Source: Halobacteriales archaeon QS_4_62_28 (GTDB lineage Archaea; Halobacteriota; Halobacteria; Halobacteriales; Haloarculaceae). From it: 64,000 bases of DNA. This document shows, in pieces, positions 18,068 to 27,961 of this stretch (positions are counted from its first letter, which is position 1; each line of letters begins with the position of its first letter). The stretch spans positions 1 through 64,000 of the forward strand of contig PXRO01000035.1 in the NCBI GenBank assembly GCA_003021685.1, in the 5' to 3' direction. A program made the position numbers and the translations under genes. Below the pieces are notes generated by a model. It had not been told where the DNA came from. It worked only from the letters and a program-made list of their open reading frames with translations, and did no database searches.

Positions 18068-18162
18068 AACAGTATATACTGTTTGTTGTGACTGTTTACT
18101 GCTGATTCACTACACCGTGTCGGCGAACCAGCGGTAATGACTCATAACAAACAATATATTAC
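18068..18162. repeat. Inverted repeat (about 95 bases) overlapping the promoter of the HAD gene
   Basis: A perfect 16-base palindrome AACAGTATATACTGTT (18068-18083) opens it. The arms 18071-18104 and 18129-18162 are inverted repeats with 25 of 34 matches, sharing TGTTTGTT(G/A)TGA. The right arm includes an AATATATTA TATA-like box about 25-30 bases before ATG 18185. Confidence 0.7.
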
Positions 18163-18184
18163 GGTTCAGTCCATAGGACCGACG

Positions 18185-18970
18185 ATGAGTCGCGGTGTCA
18201 TCGTCGACCTGGATGGAACGGTGTATCACGGGGACAGCCTCCTGCCTGGGGCCGGGGCGGCTCTCGATTCCCTGCGCGCGAGTGGGGCACGACTGCTCTT
18301 CTTTTCGAACAACCCGACCCACGACGGCGGGGCCTACGTCGAGCGACTGCGTGAGATGGGACTGGGCGTCGACCCCGGAGAAGCCTGCTCTGCGGCGGAT
18401 GTCACCGTTGAGTATCTCCAAGCCGACCACGCCGGGGACGCAGTGTTTTTTATCGGTGACGACGGAATTGCCGACATCCTCAGCACGAACGGTGTGACAC
18501 TCACCGACGACCCTGGGGCCGCCGACGTACTGCTCGCTAGCTGGGAACCGGAGTTTCATTACAGCGACATGGTCGACGCGTTGTGGGCGTACGACGACGA
18601 CACGACCTTTCTGGGGACCGACCCGGACCGAACGTTCCCGTCCGAGAACGGTGCTGTAGCGCCGGGATCAGGTGCAATCATCAACGCCGTCGCGGGCGTC
18701 ATAGAGGCCGAACCCGACCGGATCCTCGGCAAGCCGTCGCCTGAGGCGACGAGGATCGCTCTCGACCGCCTCGATGTCCCACCGACCGAGTGTCTCGTGG
18801 TCGGCGACCGCCTCTCGACGGACATCGCGATGGGCGAGCGCGCAGGGATGGAGACAGTACTGGTCTTGACGGGTATCACCGACCGTGCGGACCTCGTAGG
18901 CAGCCAGATCCAGCCAGACCACGTTATCGACTCGTTGGCGGACCTCGACACTGTCCTCGACGAGTCCTGA
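18185..18970 (+). CDS. HAD-IIA family phosphatase (NagD/PGP-like)
   Basis: 261 residues from ATG 18185, chosen because it opens MSRGVIVDLDGTVYHG and lies 25-30 bases after a TATA-like box. Motif I DLDGT has nucleophile Asp8 and Asp10; motif II is FFSNNPT near 41; motif III/IV is KPSPEA and VVGDRLSTDIAMGERAGM near 198-217. The cap between motifs II and III is of the C2 type. Members dephosphorylate small sugar or glycolate phosphates; the substrate is not predictable here. Confidence 0.92.
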   Translation: MSRGVIVDLDGTVYHGDSLLPGAGAALDSLRASGARLLFFSNNPTHDGGAYVERLREMGLGVDPGEACSAADVTVEYLQADHAGDAVFFIGDDGIADILSTNGVTLTDDPGAADVLLASWEPEFHYSDMVDALWAYDDDTTFLGTDPDRTFPSENGAVAPGSGAIINAVAGVIEAEPDRILGKPSPEATRIALDRLDVPPTECLVVGDRLSTDIAMGERAGMETVLVLTGITDRADLVGSQIQPDHVIDSLADLDTVLDES

Positions 18971-19051
18971 GTAATTGTCAGTCGGCCATCTGCTTTATCC
19001 GCTTGCAGCCCATGACTTTCACCTGCGCTCGACACGAGCGCGGTGTTTCCG

Positions 19052-19642
19052 ATGGGCAAAGACATCCTCATGATCGTCGGCGACTTCGGTGAAGACTACG
19101 AGATAATGGTCCCCTTCCAGGCCCTGCAGATGGTCGGCCACGACGTCGATGCAGTGTGTCCCGACAGGGAGAGCGGCGAGACTATCAAGACGGCCATTCA
19201 CGACTTCCGGGGCGACCAGACGTACATGGAGTCTCGGGGCCACAACTTCGAACTGAACGCGACGATGGACGACGTAACCCCGGCAGAGTACGATGCGCTC
19301 TGTGTCCCCGGCGGGCGCGCCCCGGAGTATCTCCGGACTCACGATGCGGTCACTGATGCAGTGAAGCACTTCTTCGAAGCCGACAAACCGGTCGCATCGC
19401 TGTGTCACGGTCCGCAGATTCTCGCCGCCGCGGGCGTCCTCGATGGGTACGAGATGACAGCATATCCCGCCGTTCGTCCCGAATGTGAGGCTGCTGGCTG
19501 TACCTGGGTCGACGGCGTCGTCCGAGACCAGAATCTCGTGACTGGCCAGGCCTGGCCAGACCACGACGAGTGGCTCGCGGAGTTCCTCGATATGCTGGGC
19601 ACGGACATCACGCACGGCGAACCGGTCGCTGCAGACGACTAG
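19052..19642 (+). CDS. DJ-1/PfpI family protein
   Basis: 196 residues from ATG 19052 (MGKDILMIVGDFGEDYE); an in-frame ATG at 19043 is also possible. The nucleophile elbow SLCHGPQ has Cys118, and the acidic residue in FGEDYE fits the Glu of the family. PVGxx-type residues (VCPDRESGE, PGGRAPEYLR) follow the PfpI pattern. Roles in this family include glyoxalase, protease-like and chaperone activities; none can be fixed. Followed by a T-rich run that may end transcription. Confidence 0.9.
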   Translation: MGKDILMIVGDFGEDYEIMVPFQALQMVGHDVDAVCPDRESGETIKTAIHDFRGDQTYMESRGHNFELNATMDDVTPAEYDALCVPGGRAPEYLRTHDAVTDAVKHFFEADKPVASLCHGPQILAAAGVLDGYEMTAYPAVRPECEAAGCTWVDGVVRDQNLVTGQAWPDHDEWLAEFLDMLGTDITHGEPVAADD

Positions 19643-19677
19643 TCGGGCCGGCACCGCAGTAGGGCCGGGGATCGGCC

Positions 19678-19693
19678 GTTATTTTTTAATTGA
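19678..19693 (+). terminator. Probable T-tract terminator after the DJ-1/PfpI gene
   Basis: GTTATTTTTTAATTGA lies about 40 bases past the stop codon. Archaeal termination uses T-rich runs without a required hairpin. It is the strongest T-run in this part of the window. Confidence 0.5.
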
Positions 19694-19742
19694 CCCCGGT
19701 GTCGGGACAGGACTTATCATACTCGGGAAATAAGCTTCTGAT

Positions 19743-19922
19743 ATGAATCCTTCCGGACTCGATAGTGTTTTGAGAATTATCGGAAGCCTCCCACTCTCTC
19801 TCGTCGGCGGTGCACTCCTCGCTGTACTGGTCTTTGGATTCGTCGCCTTCGGTGACAGGGTGGCTGATCGACTCGCGTCGGTCGACGACACCACCCAGGA
19901 GCTGCTCATCGACGACACCTAA
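19743..19922 (+). CDS. Small single-helix membrane protein (59 residues)
   Basis: ATG 19743 to TAA 19920-19922, 59 residues. It begins MNPSGLDSVLRIIGSLP, then has one membrane helix (LSLVGGALLAVLVFGFVAF, about 18-36), a short basic patch (DRVADRL) and an acidic tail ending DDT. Codon choice is GC-biased in third position, as in true local genes. A TATA-like ACTTATCAT lies 24-32 bases upstream (19711-19719), suiting a leaderless message. No family recognised. Confidence 0.65.
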   Translation: MNPSGLDSVLRIIGSLPLSLVGGALLAVLVFGFVAFGDRVADRLASVDDTTQELLIDDT

Positions 19923-20002
19923 CGGTCAGGTGGCGTCCGAGAGCGGCCTCACGTACCGGCAATTCTCATGACATACAGTGACACGTCGGTACCGAAGCGG
20001 GG

Positions 20003-20012
20003 CCGTTATACG
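20003..20012 (+). promoter_or_regulatory. TATA-box promoter of dph2
   Basis: CGTTATACGC is centred 28 bases before ATG 20036, the spacing expected for a leaderless transcript. Confidence 0.55.
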
Positions 20013-20035
20013 CCCTGAGCGGCAACGACGGTACA

Positions 20036-21082
20036 ATGAGCAAGGACCGAACCGACGGTGACCTCCGTGCGACCGGTCTCGCCCTGAAGCACGACCGGGA
20101 GTGGGATTACGAACTCGACCGCATCGTCGAGGAGGTCATCGGACGCGACGCTGAGACTGTCGGCCTGCAGTTCCCGGAGGGACTGAAACGCCGTGGCCCC
20201 GCCGTCGCCGACGACCTCCGGGAGTTGCTGCCCGACGACACACAGGTGATGATTTCCGGCCAGCCCTGCTACGGTGCCTGCGACCTCGACACCTATCTCA
20301 TGCGGCGAACAGACGTCTTCGTTCACTTCGGCCACTCTCCGATGAAGGAATCGGAGAAGATCATCTACGTGCCGCTGTTCTCGAACGTCGACGTGTTCCC
20401 CATCATGGAGCGGTCCCGCGAGGAGGAACTCCCGGACCCCGAGGAGGACCCCGATGTCGGCCTCGTGACGACGGCCCAGCACATGAACAAGTTCGACGAG
20501 ATGCGAAGCTGGCTGGAAGAGCGTGGCTACACCGTCCACACGCGAAAGGGCGACGACCGACTCACCCACGAAGGGCAGGTGCTCGGCTGTAACTACGCCA
20601 GCGCCCAGGTTGATGCCGACACCGTTCTCTACGTCGGCGGCGGCAAGTTCCACCCACTCGGACTCGCTATGGAGCACCCGGAAAAGAAAGTCGTCATCGC
20701 CGACCCCGTCAACAACGCGGTCCACGTCGCAGACACCGAGAAGTTCATGAAGCAACGCTACGCCTCGGTCCACAAGGCCATGGACGCCGAGCGATGGGGC
20801 GTCATCTTCTGTACGAAAATCGGCCAGGGTCGCTGGGACCAGGCCACAGAAATCGTCGAGAACAACGACGACGCCTACCTCATCACGATGGACGAGGTGA
20901 CGCCGGATCGGCTCACCAACTTCGGCATGGACGCCTACGTCAACACCGGGTGTCCCCGGATCACGACCGACGACGGCCCGCAGTTCAAGAAGCCGATGTT
21001 GACCCCACAGGAGTACCGAATCGCTGTCGGCGAGGAAGACCTCGAAGCACTCGCGTTCGACACCTTCCACGGCACCTGGTAA
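20036..21082 (+). CDS. dph2: 2-(3-amino-3-carboxypropyl)histidine synthase (diphthamide synthesis)
   Basis: 348 residues, normal for archaeal Dph2. It carries out the first step of diphthamide formation on elongation factor 2: a radical transfer from S-adenosylmethionine using a 4Fe-4S cluster. The three cluster cysteines are visible in separate repeats: QPCYGACDLDTY (about 78-89), LGCNYASAQ (about 182-190) and NTGCPRITTDD (about 303-313). LQFPEGLKRRG near 44 is the usual opening of domain 1. Single gene with its own TATA box. Confidence 0.96.
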   Translation: MSKDRTDGDLRATGLALKHDREWDYELDRIVEEVIGRDAETVGLQFPEGLKRRGPAVADDLRELLPDDTQVMISGQPCYGACDLDTYLMRRTDVFVHFGHSPMKESEKIIYVPLFSNVDVFPIMERSREEELPDPEEDPDVGLVTTAQHMNKFDEMRSWLEERGYTVHTRKGDDRLTHEGQVLGCNYASAQVDADTVLYVGGGKFHPLGLAMEHPEKKVVIADPVNNAVHVADTEKFMKQRYASVHKAMDAERWGVIFCTKIGQGRWDQATEIVENNDDAYLITMDEVTPDRLTNFGMDAYVNTGCPRITTDDGPQFKKPMLTPQEYRIAVGEEDLEALAFDTFHGTW

Positions 21083-21204
21083 TTATATCGGTAAACTCCC
21101 CGTTTCCTGTCGCCTCCGAGTGGTAGCCGACCTTTTTAACTGGAACTCTCATGGTTGATAATCGGGGGAACAGGAATTTATTACATCAAAGTAATCATTT
21201 ATGT

Positions 21205-23526
21205 ATGCCGCCGGAATCAGTCGATCAGTCCCTGTACGAGGAAATCTTTCTCTCTTCGCCCGCGTCGATACTCGTCCACGATGGCACGACTGGCACAATC
21301 GTGGCCTCGAACCCGGCCGGTGCTGACATCCTCGATGTCGACCGATCTACCGTCGAGGGCATGTCACTCGCCGACGTGAGTCCCGATTCGGGCGCGTTCA
21401 CTGCGGCCCGTGCCAGAGCAGCAATCGAAGACGCCGCCACGCATGGAGTGGCGACCCTCGGCTGGCGAATCGACGCCGGTGAGGATGTACGCTCGGTCGA
21501 GATCACGTTCAAGGACAGTAACGGCCCGTCAGATCGTGTTTTTGCATTCATCGAGGACGTGACCCGATTTCGGAACCGGGAAGCACAGCTCCGCACACGC
21601 CGACTCCAGCGGTCGACGGTCTTCGACTCTCCTCAGTTGTTCGTTGGTCTGCTCGATACCGATGGAATGCTCCTGGAAGCCAACGAGACAGCGCTCGAAT
21701 TTGCTGATCTCGAGCGCGACGAGGTGGTCGGCGAGTACTTCCCGTCGACGCCCTGGTGGCAGGAGGAGGCGACTGACCGGGAACAGCTTGCAGAAGCAAT
21801 TACTGAGGCAAAAGACGGTGCCGAGACGACGTTCTTCGCGACTCATAGGAACAGCGATGGTGAACGCGCCGAGGCCAGGGTACTAGTCCGGCCGGTGTAC
21901 GACGAGGCACGAGACGAGGTCGTCAATATAATCGTGGAAGGAATGGACGTAACCGAGCAGGTCCGACGGGAGCAACAGCTTCGCGACCGCAATGAGGAAC
22001 TCAATACGCTTCTCGATAACGTGCCAGTCGTCCTTTTCAAACTGGATCCGGAGGGCGTCTTTCAGCGGTCGACAGGCCGGGGTCTCCAGTCACTCGGTCT
22101 CGAACCGGGCGAACTCGTCGGTGCGTCGATCCACGACGCCTTCGGTGATTACGGTTCTATCACGGACAGCGTGGAGCGGGCGCTCGGTGGCGAAGAGATC
22201 AGGTCGACCATCGAAATCGAAGGCACCGTCTACGAGACGTGGTATCGCCCAGTGTTCGAGAGCGACGAGGTGCGAGAGATCATCGGCATCGCGCGTGATG
22301 TGACGGAACTGAAGCGGCGCGAGGACCGTTTCAGGAAGTTGAGTCAGGCAACCGCCGATCTATTCACGGCCGAAACGGTCGATGGCGTGGCGGAGACGAT
22401 ACTCGATATCACGGTCGATATCATCGGACAGGATATGGCGGCCTACCGGTGTTACGAGGAGGGGGTACTGACGCCGGTCACGGCGACGGAGGGCGCGATG
22501 GCGTTTGCCGATGTCGACACTCCGACCGAACTCTCAACGATGGCTGATGGAACCGACGAGATGGCGGCGTTCAAATCAGGTGAACAGCGGGTCATCCACG
22601 AGTCCCAGAGCCACGAGACGATAGGCTTGCCGGACATCCCACTCGGGACGATGCTTTGCGTGCCGATTGGCAGTCACGGCCTCCTCACGGTCGGTTCCAG
22701 CGAGGAAGTCGATCACTCTGACATCGACCAGTACCTGTTTAGAATTCTCGAGCAGACGGCGACGGCGGCACTCGACCGAGTCAAACGAGACGCGGAGTTG
22801 GCGGTCCACCGCGAAGAACTGGAGCAATCCAACGAGAACCTTCAGCAGTTCGCCTACGTCGCCTCTCATGATCTGCAGGAGCCACTTCGGATGGTGTCGA
22901 GTTACATAGACTTGCTCGACAGCGAGTACGGTGACGAACTCGACGAGGAGGCCAGCGAGTACATGGACTTTGCGGTCGACGGTGCTCGCCGGATGCAGGC
23001 CATGATCGATTCGCTCCTGCAGTACGCACGTGTCCAGACACGCGCCCAGGGGTTCGAAACTGTCGATCCGAACCCAATCGTCGAGGAGACGCTCGACGCA
23101 CTGCAGTTGCAGATCGAAGAGACGGACGCGACGGTAACGACAGGGTCGCTGCCGACTATCGAGGCAGATCCGGACCAGATCGGGCAAGTGTTTCAGAACC
23201 TGATAAGAAACGCACTGACCTACACGTCGGCAAGTGACGTGTCACCGGACATATCAGTCACTGGATCACGCTCTGACGGGATCGTCACCTTCGCTGTCGT
23301 CGACAACGGGCCCGGCGTGCCAGAACGGGCGCGAGAGGATATCTTCGAGATTTTCGAGCGGGGTGGCGAGTACGACTCGCAGGGAACAGGAATCGGTCTC
23401 GCCGTGTGTCGGCGCATCGTTCGGCGACACGACGGCGAGATGTGGTTCGAAGAGGCTGACAGCGGCGGTGCAAAATTCGTGTTCACGATTCCAACGACGC
23501 AAACGGAGGGGCTGAACGATGACTGA
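21205..23526 (+). CDS. Multi-PAS/GAF sensor histidine kinase
   Basis: 773 residues from ATG 21205, which lies about 25-30 bases after GAATTTATT (21174-21182). The order is three PAS domains (about 10-120, 130-255, 260-380), a GAF domain (about 385-530), then HisKA with the phospho-acceptor in [16 protein letters not shown] (about 554), and HATPase_c with [16 protein letters not shown] and [13 protein letters not shown]. No membrane helix, so a cytoplasmic sensor. It overlaps the response regulator gene by 8 bases; the three following signalling genes form one operon. Confidence 0.94.
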   Translation: MPPESVDQSLYEEIFLSSPASILVHDGTTGTIVASNPAGADILDVDRSTVEGMSLADVSPDSGAFTAARARAAIEDAATHGVATLGWRIDAGEDVRSVEITFKDSNGPSDRVFAFIEDVTRFRNREAQLRTRRLQRSTVFDSPQLFVGLLDTDGMLLEANETALEFADLERDEVVGEYFPSTPWWQEEATDREQLAEAITEAKDGAETTFFATHRNSDGERAEARVLVRPVYDEARDEVVNIIVEGMDVTEQVRREQQLRDRNEELNTLLDNVPVVLFKLDPEGVFQRSTGRGLQSLGLEPGELVGASIHDAFGDYGSITDSVERALGGEEIRSTIEIEGTVYETWYRPVFESDEVREIIGIARDVTELKRREDRFRKLSQATADLFTAETVDGVAETILDITVDIIGQDMAAYRCYEEGVLTPVTATEGAMAFADVDTPTELSTMADGTDEMAAFKSGEQRVIHESQSHETIGLPDIPLGTMLCVPIGSHGLLTVGSSEEVDHSDIDQYLFRILEQTATAALDRVKRDAELAVHREELEQSNENLQQFAYVASHDLQEPLRMVSSYIDLLDSEYGDELDEEASEYMDFAVDGARRMQAMIDSLLQYARVQTRAQGFETVDPNPIVEETLDALQLQIEETDATVTTGSLPTIEADPDQIGQVFQNLIRNALTYTSASDVSPDISVTGSRSDGIVTFAVVDNGPGVPERAREDIFEIFERGGEYDSQGTGIGLAVCRRIVRRHDGEMWFEEADSGGAKFVFTIPTTQTEGLNDD

Positions 23527-23965
23527 CTCTGTCACCGGGGATCCAGTCGAGATACTCCTCGCGGAGGACAACCCTGGCGACGTGAAACTGACAAAAAAAG
23601 CACTCGAACAGGGGCAGGTGCTGAACAATCTGCACGTAGTCAACGATGGCGTCGAAGCGATGGCCTACCTGCGCCAGGACAACGGGTACGAGGACGCAAA
23701 GCGGCCAGACTTGTTGTTGCTTGACCTCAACATGCCCCGAATGGACGGGCGCGAGGTACTCGAAGCGGTCAAATCCGACGATTCGCTTCGTCGGATTCCG
23801 GTCGTCGTCCTGACCAGTTCCGAGGCCGAGGAAGACATCGTCCAGTCATACGACCTGCACGCAAACGCCTACTTGACAAAACCAGTCGACTTCGACGGGT
23901 TCCTCGATATCGTCGGCCGGATCGAAGACTTCTGGCTGACAGTGGTCAAGCGGCCTCCGGAGTGA
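23519..23965 (+). CDS. Response regulator, receiver domain only (Rcp1-like)
   Basis: 148 residues, one receiver domain. Acidic pair in AEDNPGD (about 15-21), phospho-acceptor Asp69 in [13 protein letters not shown], Thr in [11 protein letters not shown], Lys in [11 protein letters not shown]. The length and the extra C-terminal residues match the Rcp1/Cph1-partner class, which usually pairs with PAS/GAF kinases such as the upstream one. There is no output domain, so it probably relays phosphate or binds partners. It overlaps both neighbours by a few bases. Confidence 0.95.
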   Translation: MTDSVTGDPVEILLAEDNPGDVKLTKKALEQGQVLNNLHVVNDGVEAMAYLRQDNGYEDAKRPDLLLLDLNMPRMDGREVLEAVKSDDSLRRIPVVVLTSSEAEEDIVQSYDLHANAYLTKPVDFDGFLDIVGRIEDFWLTVVKRPPE

Positions 23966-25077
23966 CGATGGCGGAGACACACGAGGAACTGTCGGCGCTG
24001 TTGATCGAGGACAACCCCGGTGACGCGAAACTCGTCGAGCACCACCTCGACTCCCCAACAGTGACGCGCTTCGTCGACACTGTCTCCCTCACGCACGTCG
24101 AGACACTCGATGACGCCACGTCGGTCGCGTCCGGGTCGGAGTTCGATATCGTCTTGCTTGACCTCGGTCTCGACGCGACGACGGGAATCGCGACCCTCGA
24201 CGTGGCGACCGACCGACTTCCGGATGTCCCGATCATCGTCCTGACCGGGATGAACGACAGCCAGAAGGCAATGGAAGCCATCGAGCGGGGGGCACAGGAC
24301 TACCTCCCGAAGGATGAACTGGACGGCGACCGACTCGTTCGAGCACTTCGGTATGCAGTGGCACGGGACCGCCAGCAGCAACGACTGGAACGGCGCACCG
24401 AGCAGATGGAGTTTTTCAATAGTATTCTCCGCCACGACATCCTCAATGGCATGAACGTCATCCGGAGTCGCGGCGAACTGCTCGAAGCCGAACTGGGGGG
24501 TGAACGGGCAGAACACGCCGAGACGGTCGTCACCTGGAGCAAGACGCTCATCGATCTCACCGAGAAGGTCCAGTCGACACTGACGATGGTGACCGACGAT
24601 GAGGTGCCGGATTTGGAGCGTGTCGATCTTGAAGCGGTCATCGATGCGGAGGTCAAACGCGTTCGCCAGATGGATGGCATCGGTACTGTGACCGCCGAGT
24701 GTCCCAAGGACGCAACGGCCATGGCCGACGACCTCTTTGCGGACGTGATCGGTAACCTCCTGACCAACGCTGTCGAGCATTCTGACAACGATACAACCGT
24801 CTCCGTCACCGTCAGCACTGACGACGAAACCGTCCAGATCGCGGTCGCTGATGACGGCCCCGGCATCCTGCCGTCGGAACGAGAGCGCATCTTCGGGCGA
24901 GGTGAGCAGCACGGAGGATCGAGTGGCGATGGCTTCGGACTGTATTTCGTCGATTCGATGGTGTCATCCTACGGTGGGTCGGTATGGGTCGAGGAGAGTG
25001 ACACGGGCGGTGCGAGGTTTGTCATCGAACTCTACCGACCCGGTGGTGCCGGCTCGCTCGGTCACAAAGGCTTTTGA
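23962..25077 (+). CDS. Hybrid receiver-histidine kinase
   Basis: 371 residues from GTG 23962 (ATG 23968 is the alternative); GTGA overlaps the previous stop. An N-terminal receiver domain (about 10-130) has Asp in IVLLDLGLD, Thr in IVLTGMND and Lys in YLPKDEL. It is joined by a short coiled coil to HisKA with [14 protein letters not shown] (His about 157), then HATPase_c with [16 protein letters not shown] and GDGFGLYFV. This receiver-first kinase is common in haloarchaea. Third gene of the operon, so a phosphorelay among the three is likely. Confidence 0.94.
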   Translation: MTMAETHEELSALLIEDNPGDAKLVEHHLDSPTVTRFVDTVSLTHVETLDDATSVASGSEFDIVLLDLGLDATTGIATLDVATDRLPDVPIIVLTGMNDSQKAMEAIERGAQDYLPKDELDGDRLVRALRYAVARDRQQQRLERRTEQMEFFNSILRHDILNGMNVIRSRGELLEAELGGERAEHAETVVTWSKTLIDLTEKVQSTLTMVTDDEVPDLERVDLEAVIDAEVKRVRQMDGIGTVTAECPKDATAMADDLFADVIGNLLTNAVEHSDNDTTVSVTVSTDDETVQIAVADDGPGILPSERERIFGRGEQHGGSSGDGFGLYFVDSMVSSYGGSVWVEESDTGGARFVIELYRPGGAGSLGHKGF

Positions 25078-25101
25078 GCACATCCCCAGTAGTGGTGTCA
25101 C

Positions 25102-25725
25102 ATGGCGACGAAGCGGGCGCTGGCTCAACAACTCGGTGTGGTGGCGGGCTTCGACAACCCACGTGCGCCACTCGAACAGTACCGGACACCACCTGAACTG
25201 GCCGCGCACCTGGTTCATCTGGCTGACCTGCGGGGCGATATCGCGGATCGAACAATCGTCGACCTGGGCTGTGGGACCGGGATGCTCGCACTGGGGGCCG
25301 CCCTTCGTGGCCCCGAACGGACGGTCGGACTCGACATCGACCCGGACCCACTCCAGACTGCCCGGGAGAACGAGCGAAAAGTTGCGTCTTCGACCTCCGT
25401 CTCGTGGGTCCGTGGCGACGCCAGCCAGGCCCCGCTCTCCACGGACCGGGCGAAGACGACAGTCGTAATGAACCCGCCTTTCGGCGCGCAGTCGAGAAAC
25501 GAACACGCCGACAGGGAGTTTCTCGCGACGACTGCGGCGATCGCTGACGTTTCGTACTCGATTCACAACGAAGGCAGCCAGGAGTTCGTCGGTTCTTTCG
25601 CCGAAGACAACGGCGGGACGGTCACCGATTCGTACCTGACGGAGTTCGAAATCCCACGGCAGTTCGACCATCACGACGACGATTCTCGGGCGGTCGCCGC
25701 CGAAGTGTATCGAATCGAGTGGTGA
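25102..25725 (+). CDS. METTL5-like RNA adenine methyltransferase
   Basis: 207 residues. A class I Rossmann methyltransferase: VDLGCGTGMLALGA near 53-66, LDIDPDPL near 78-85, and NPPFGAQSRNEHAD near 124-137. NPPFG marks N6-adenine methyltransferases. Eukaryotic METTL5 methylates small-subunit rRNA, and archaeal relatives are thought to act on RNA; the exact site is unknown here. It begins 25 bases after the kinase operon. Its stop codon abuts that of the convergent rhomboid gene. Confidence 0.88.
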   Translation: MATKRALAQQLGVVAGFDNPRAPLEQYRTPPELAAHLVHLADLRGDIADRTIVDLGCGTGMLALGAALRGPERTVGLDIDPDPLQTARENERKVASSTSVSWVRGDASQAPLSTDRAKTTVVMNPPFGAQSRNEHADREFLATTAAIADVSYSIHNEGSQEFVGSFAEDNGGTVTDSYLTEFEIPRQFDHHDDDSRAVAAEVYRIEW

Positions 25726-27426
25726 CTATCGGTTGTTTCGCTCCGACCGCGTCGCTATCGTCAGTCGCGTCTCGTTGAGCCGTGCGAGGACGCGAGACTC
25801 GTTGCGGACGAACGTAATCCCGCCAGCGGTGACATTGTTCCCGCTCGCGGGCACCGGGGTGCGGCCGATGGCCTGGCCCTGCCGGGAGACGGTAAATTCG
25901 AATCCCTCGTCGGTCGGCCGCAGTGTCACGTTTCGACCGCCAATGACGGGTTCGGCACGACGTGGCTCACTGGTGTACCCGAGTGTCGACGCCTCGCCCC
26001 GGGGACGGAGATACACCTTGTAGACGCTCTGGTTCCCCGTCGGTTTCCACCCGGTCCGGTTGACGACCACTTGTTTTCGCCAGCCGACGCCGCCGACATC
26101 CACGACTGCTCGCCCACGGTTGGCCAGTTCCGCTTCGAGAACGACGGTGTGCCAGACGTGACGGCGGTCGCTCGCGATGATTACCCCACTCGTATTGATG
26201 TCAGTCTGCGCTGTAGCGACCGGCAGCTGGACACTTCCGACGTAACCGTCCGGGATGTCCTCGGCGTAGCCCACGGAGTAGTCTCGGACCTCGACGGTCG
26301 GTTCTGGCGTTTCAGCCTGATTGACCGGTGCAGCGTTGTACGGAACGGCTACACCGCTCAGCCCGATTGTGAGAACGATGATCGCAAGCAATGCCGTCGT
26401 CCGCACCAGTGAATCGAATACTGAATTCATCCCGACCGACGTGTCGGCCAGGAGCTGTCGATGAGCGAACTGGTACTCACCTGTGAGCGCGAGGACGGCG
26501 ATAGCCGCGAGCAGGAAGACGACAGCCGTTCCGACCCACCGGAACAGGATGTATCGACCGCCACTCCGTGGGAGGTAGAACGCCCACAGCCCCTGGAAAG
26601 AGGCGAAGGCGACCAGCCCGAACCAGAGTCTGGGGCCATCGGACCACCGGTCCCGAGAGTACGCGAGTGCGAACCCGAGGAGGCCACCGGCCAGTATTCC
26701 GATAGCGTGGCCCTGGATCGCGACGTTGGCCCACCAGGGGGTGATGACGCGTGGTTTCGGGAGCGCGACGGTCTGGGGGTTCTGGATTGCGCTGACGACG
26801 AGACTGAGCACTCTGTTGCCAAGCAGCGCCAGCAGACCGAGCAGCGGGCGCTGAACGATTGCAAACCCCGCAATGGCAAAGACGACACCCGAAAAGCCGA
26901 TGACGGCACCGAGCGCGAAAAACGAACTGAACAGACCGACGACGAACACGACCGCCGGCACGACCAGTATTCGGACGTAGGGATTCCTCAGCGGCGAGGA
27001 GAAGGCGTGTGAGCCGCGCTTGCGGGGGTAGTGACCCCAGACGTACTCGGCGACCGGTCCGAACATCGCTGTCGCCACGAGGTTCCCCGTGATATGGCTC
27101 AAGCTGCCATGAGAGAATGCGGCGGTAAGCATTCCGAGCGGATAAAAGTACGACCACGAACGAAACGGGAGCACCAGCGGATCCCGCGGATGTTCAAGGC
27201 CGCCTTGCAAGAAGAGATATACGCAGACCACGAGGCCTATCGTGAGAACAGTGCCCCACGGGACGCCGACGACGAAACGACGACGGAGTCGTGCCAGCAG
27301 CGGGCCGGTTCTGTCACTCGTTCCAAAGACCACAGCGAGCGAGAACACGAGTGCGACGGAGACTGCCATCTCTTCTACTGGCACCCACGATGGTATCGCG
27401 GGGATCAGCGACTGGAACATGTCCAC
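25726..27426 (-). CDS. Rhomboid-family intramembrane serine protease with long C-terminal extension
   Basis: 566 residues. HGSLSHITGN (106-115) is the family helix-2 motif, the nucleophile is Ser179 in GFSG, and the general base is His240 in QGHAIGILAGG. The core (about 55-260) has six helices, followed by two or three further helices. Then come about 200 residues of predicted outside, beta-rich domain (GRAVVDVGGVGWRKQVVVN, VTAGGITFVRN). Typical rhomboids stop soon after the core, so the tail is unusual. A minus-strand TATA-like TATAAATCAA at 27441-27450 supports starting at ATG 27426 or 27420. Confidence 0.9.
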   Translation of the reverse strand: MDMFQSLIPAIPSWVPVEEMAVSVALVFSLAVVFGTSDRTGPLLARLRRRFVVGVPWGTVLTIGLVVCVYLFLQGGLEHPRDPLVLPFRSWSYFYPLGMLTAAFSHGSLSHITGNLVATAMFGPVAEYVWGHYPRKRGSHAFSSPLRNPYVRILVVPAVVFVVGLFSSFFALGAVIGFSGVVFAIAGFAIVQRPLLGLLALLGNRVLSLVVSAIQNPQTVALPKPRVITPWWANVAIQGHAIGILAGGLLGFALAYSRDRWSDGPRLWFGLVAFASFQGLWAFYLPRSGGRYILFRWVGTAVVFLLAAIAVLALTGEYQFAHRQLLADTSVGMNSVFDSLVRTTALLAIIVLTIGLSGVAVPYNAAPVNQAETPEPTVEVRDYSVGYAEDIPDGYVGSVQLPVATAQTDINTSGVIIASDRRHVWHTVVLEAELANRGRAVVDVGGVGWRKQVVVNRTGWKPTGNQSVYKVYLRPRGEASTLGYTSEPRRAEPVIGGRNVTLRPTDEGFEFTVSRQGQAIGRTPVPASGNNVTAGGITFVRNESRVLARLNETRLTIATRSERNNR

Positions 27427-27676
27427 ACCGATGTACGGCGTTGATTTATAGGCTGGGCAGGCGCAATACCACGTCGTTTATCACCTGGATACGCGCCGTC
27501 GCTCGGGGAACCAAACTGCCGTTCACAGACCTGCGGAGATTTAAGTGACAGGCCACTATACTTACAGTGGGAGTTGGTGTGGAACGAAGCGACCCCCGCC
27601 AGTCCTACGATGGCGGCCTGCCCGCCCAAAGCAATGAGACAGTAATCGGAACCAGTCCGGTGAACGGTCGGTTCCT
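27427..27676. other. Noncoding interval upstream of the TnpB relic
   Basis: No gene is supported here. It holds the rhomboid promoter near 27441-27450 and a TATA-like GATTTAAGTG at 27538-27547 pointing rightward, possibly left over from a gene interrupted by the element to the right. Confidence 0.5.
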
Positions 27677-27953
27677 ATGATGAACCGATGCCGTGCCCGA
27701 CTGCGTGGAAGCATCACAGAAAGTAACTCCAAGTCCGTTGATGTCTGCCGGACTCCCCGTGGCACAAACAACACGGGGAGTCCGAATACGACAGAGGATA
27801 GGAGTACCGGGGGCTTGGCACTCCCATCAGTCCCACCCGCCACAGACCGTGAGCATCCCGCCGATTCGCACGGCGGGTTGTTCGGCGGGACTGCAAACCT
27901 GACACTCCCAAATGCGGTGCGGTCGGGATTCCTGCGTTTTCAGGCGCAGGAGG
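27677..27953 (+). pseudogene. Degenerate TnpB C-terminal tail
   Basis: The forward frame from 27677 reads RGTNNTGSPNTTEDRSTGG and then LALPSVPPATDRE, like the tail of haloarchaeal TnpB proteins, which often end RNTTEDRSTG-WLAQP. There is no zinc ribbon or catalytic region upstream and stop codons intrude, so only a 3' relic remains. The identification rests on memory of family tails. Confidence 0.4.
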
Positions 27954-27961
27954 ATGTCAAC
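27926..27961 (+). mobile_element. IS200/IS605-type right end (guide-RNA scaffold end) relic
   Basis: A hairpin TCCTGCG-N8-CGCAGGA (27931-27952) is followed by GGATGTCAA. This closely follows the haloarchaeal IS1341-type right-end form (hairpin then GGAGGATGTCAA), where the RNA scaffold of TnpB ends. It directly joins the coding sequence of the next gene. Confidence 0.6.
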
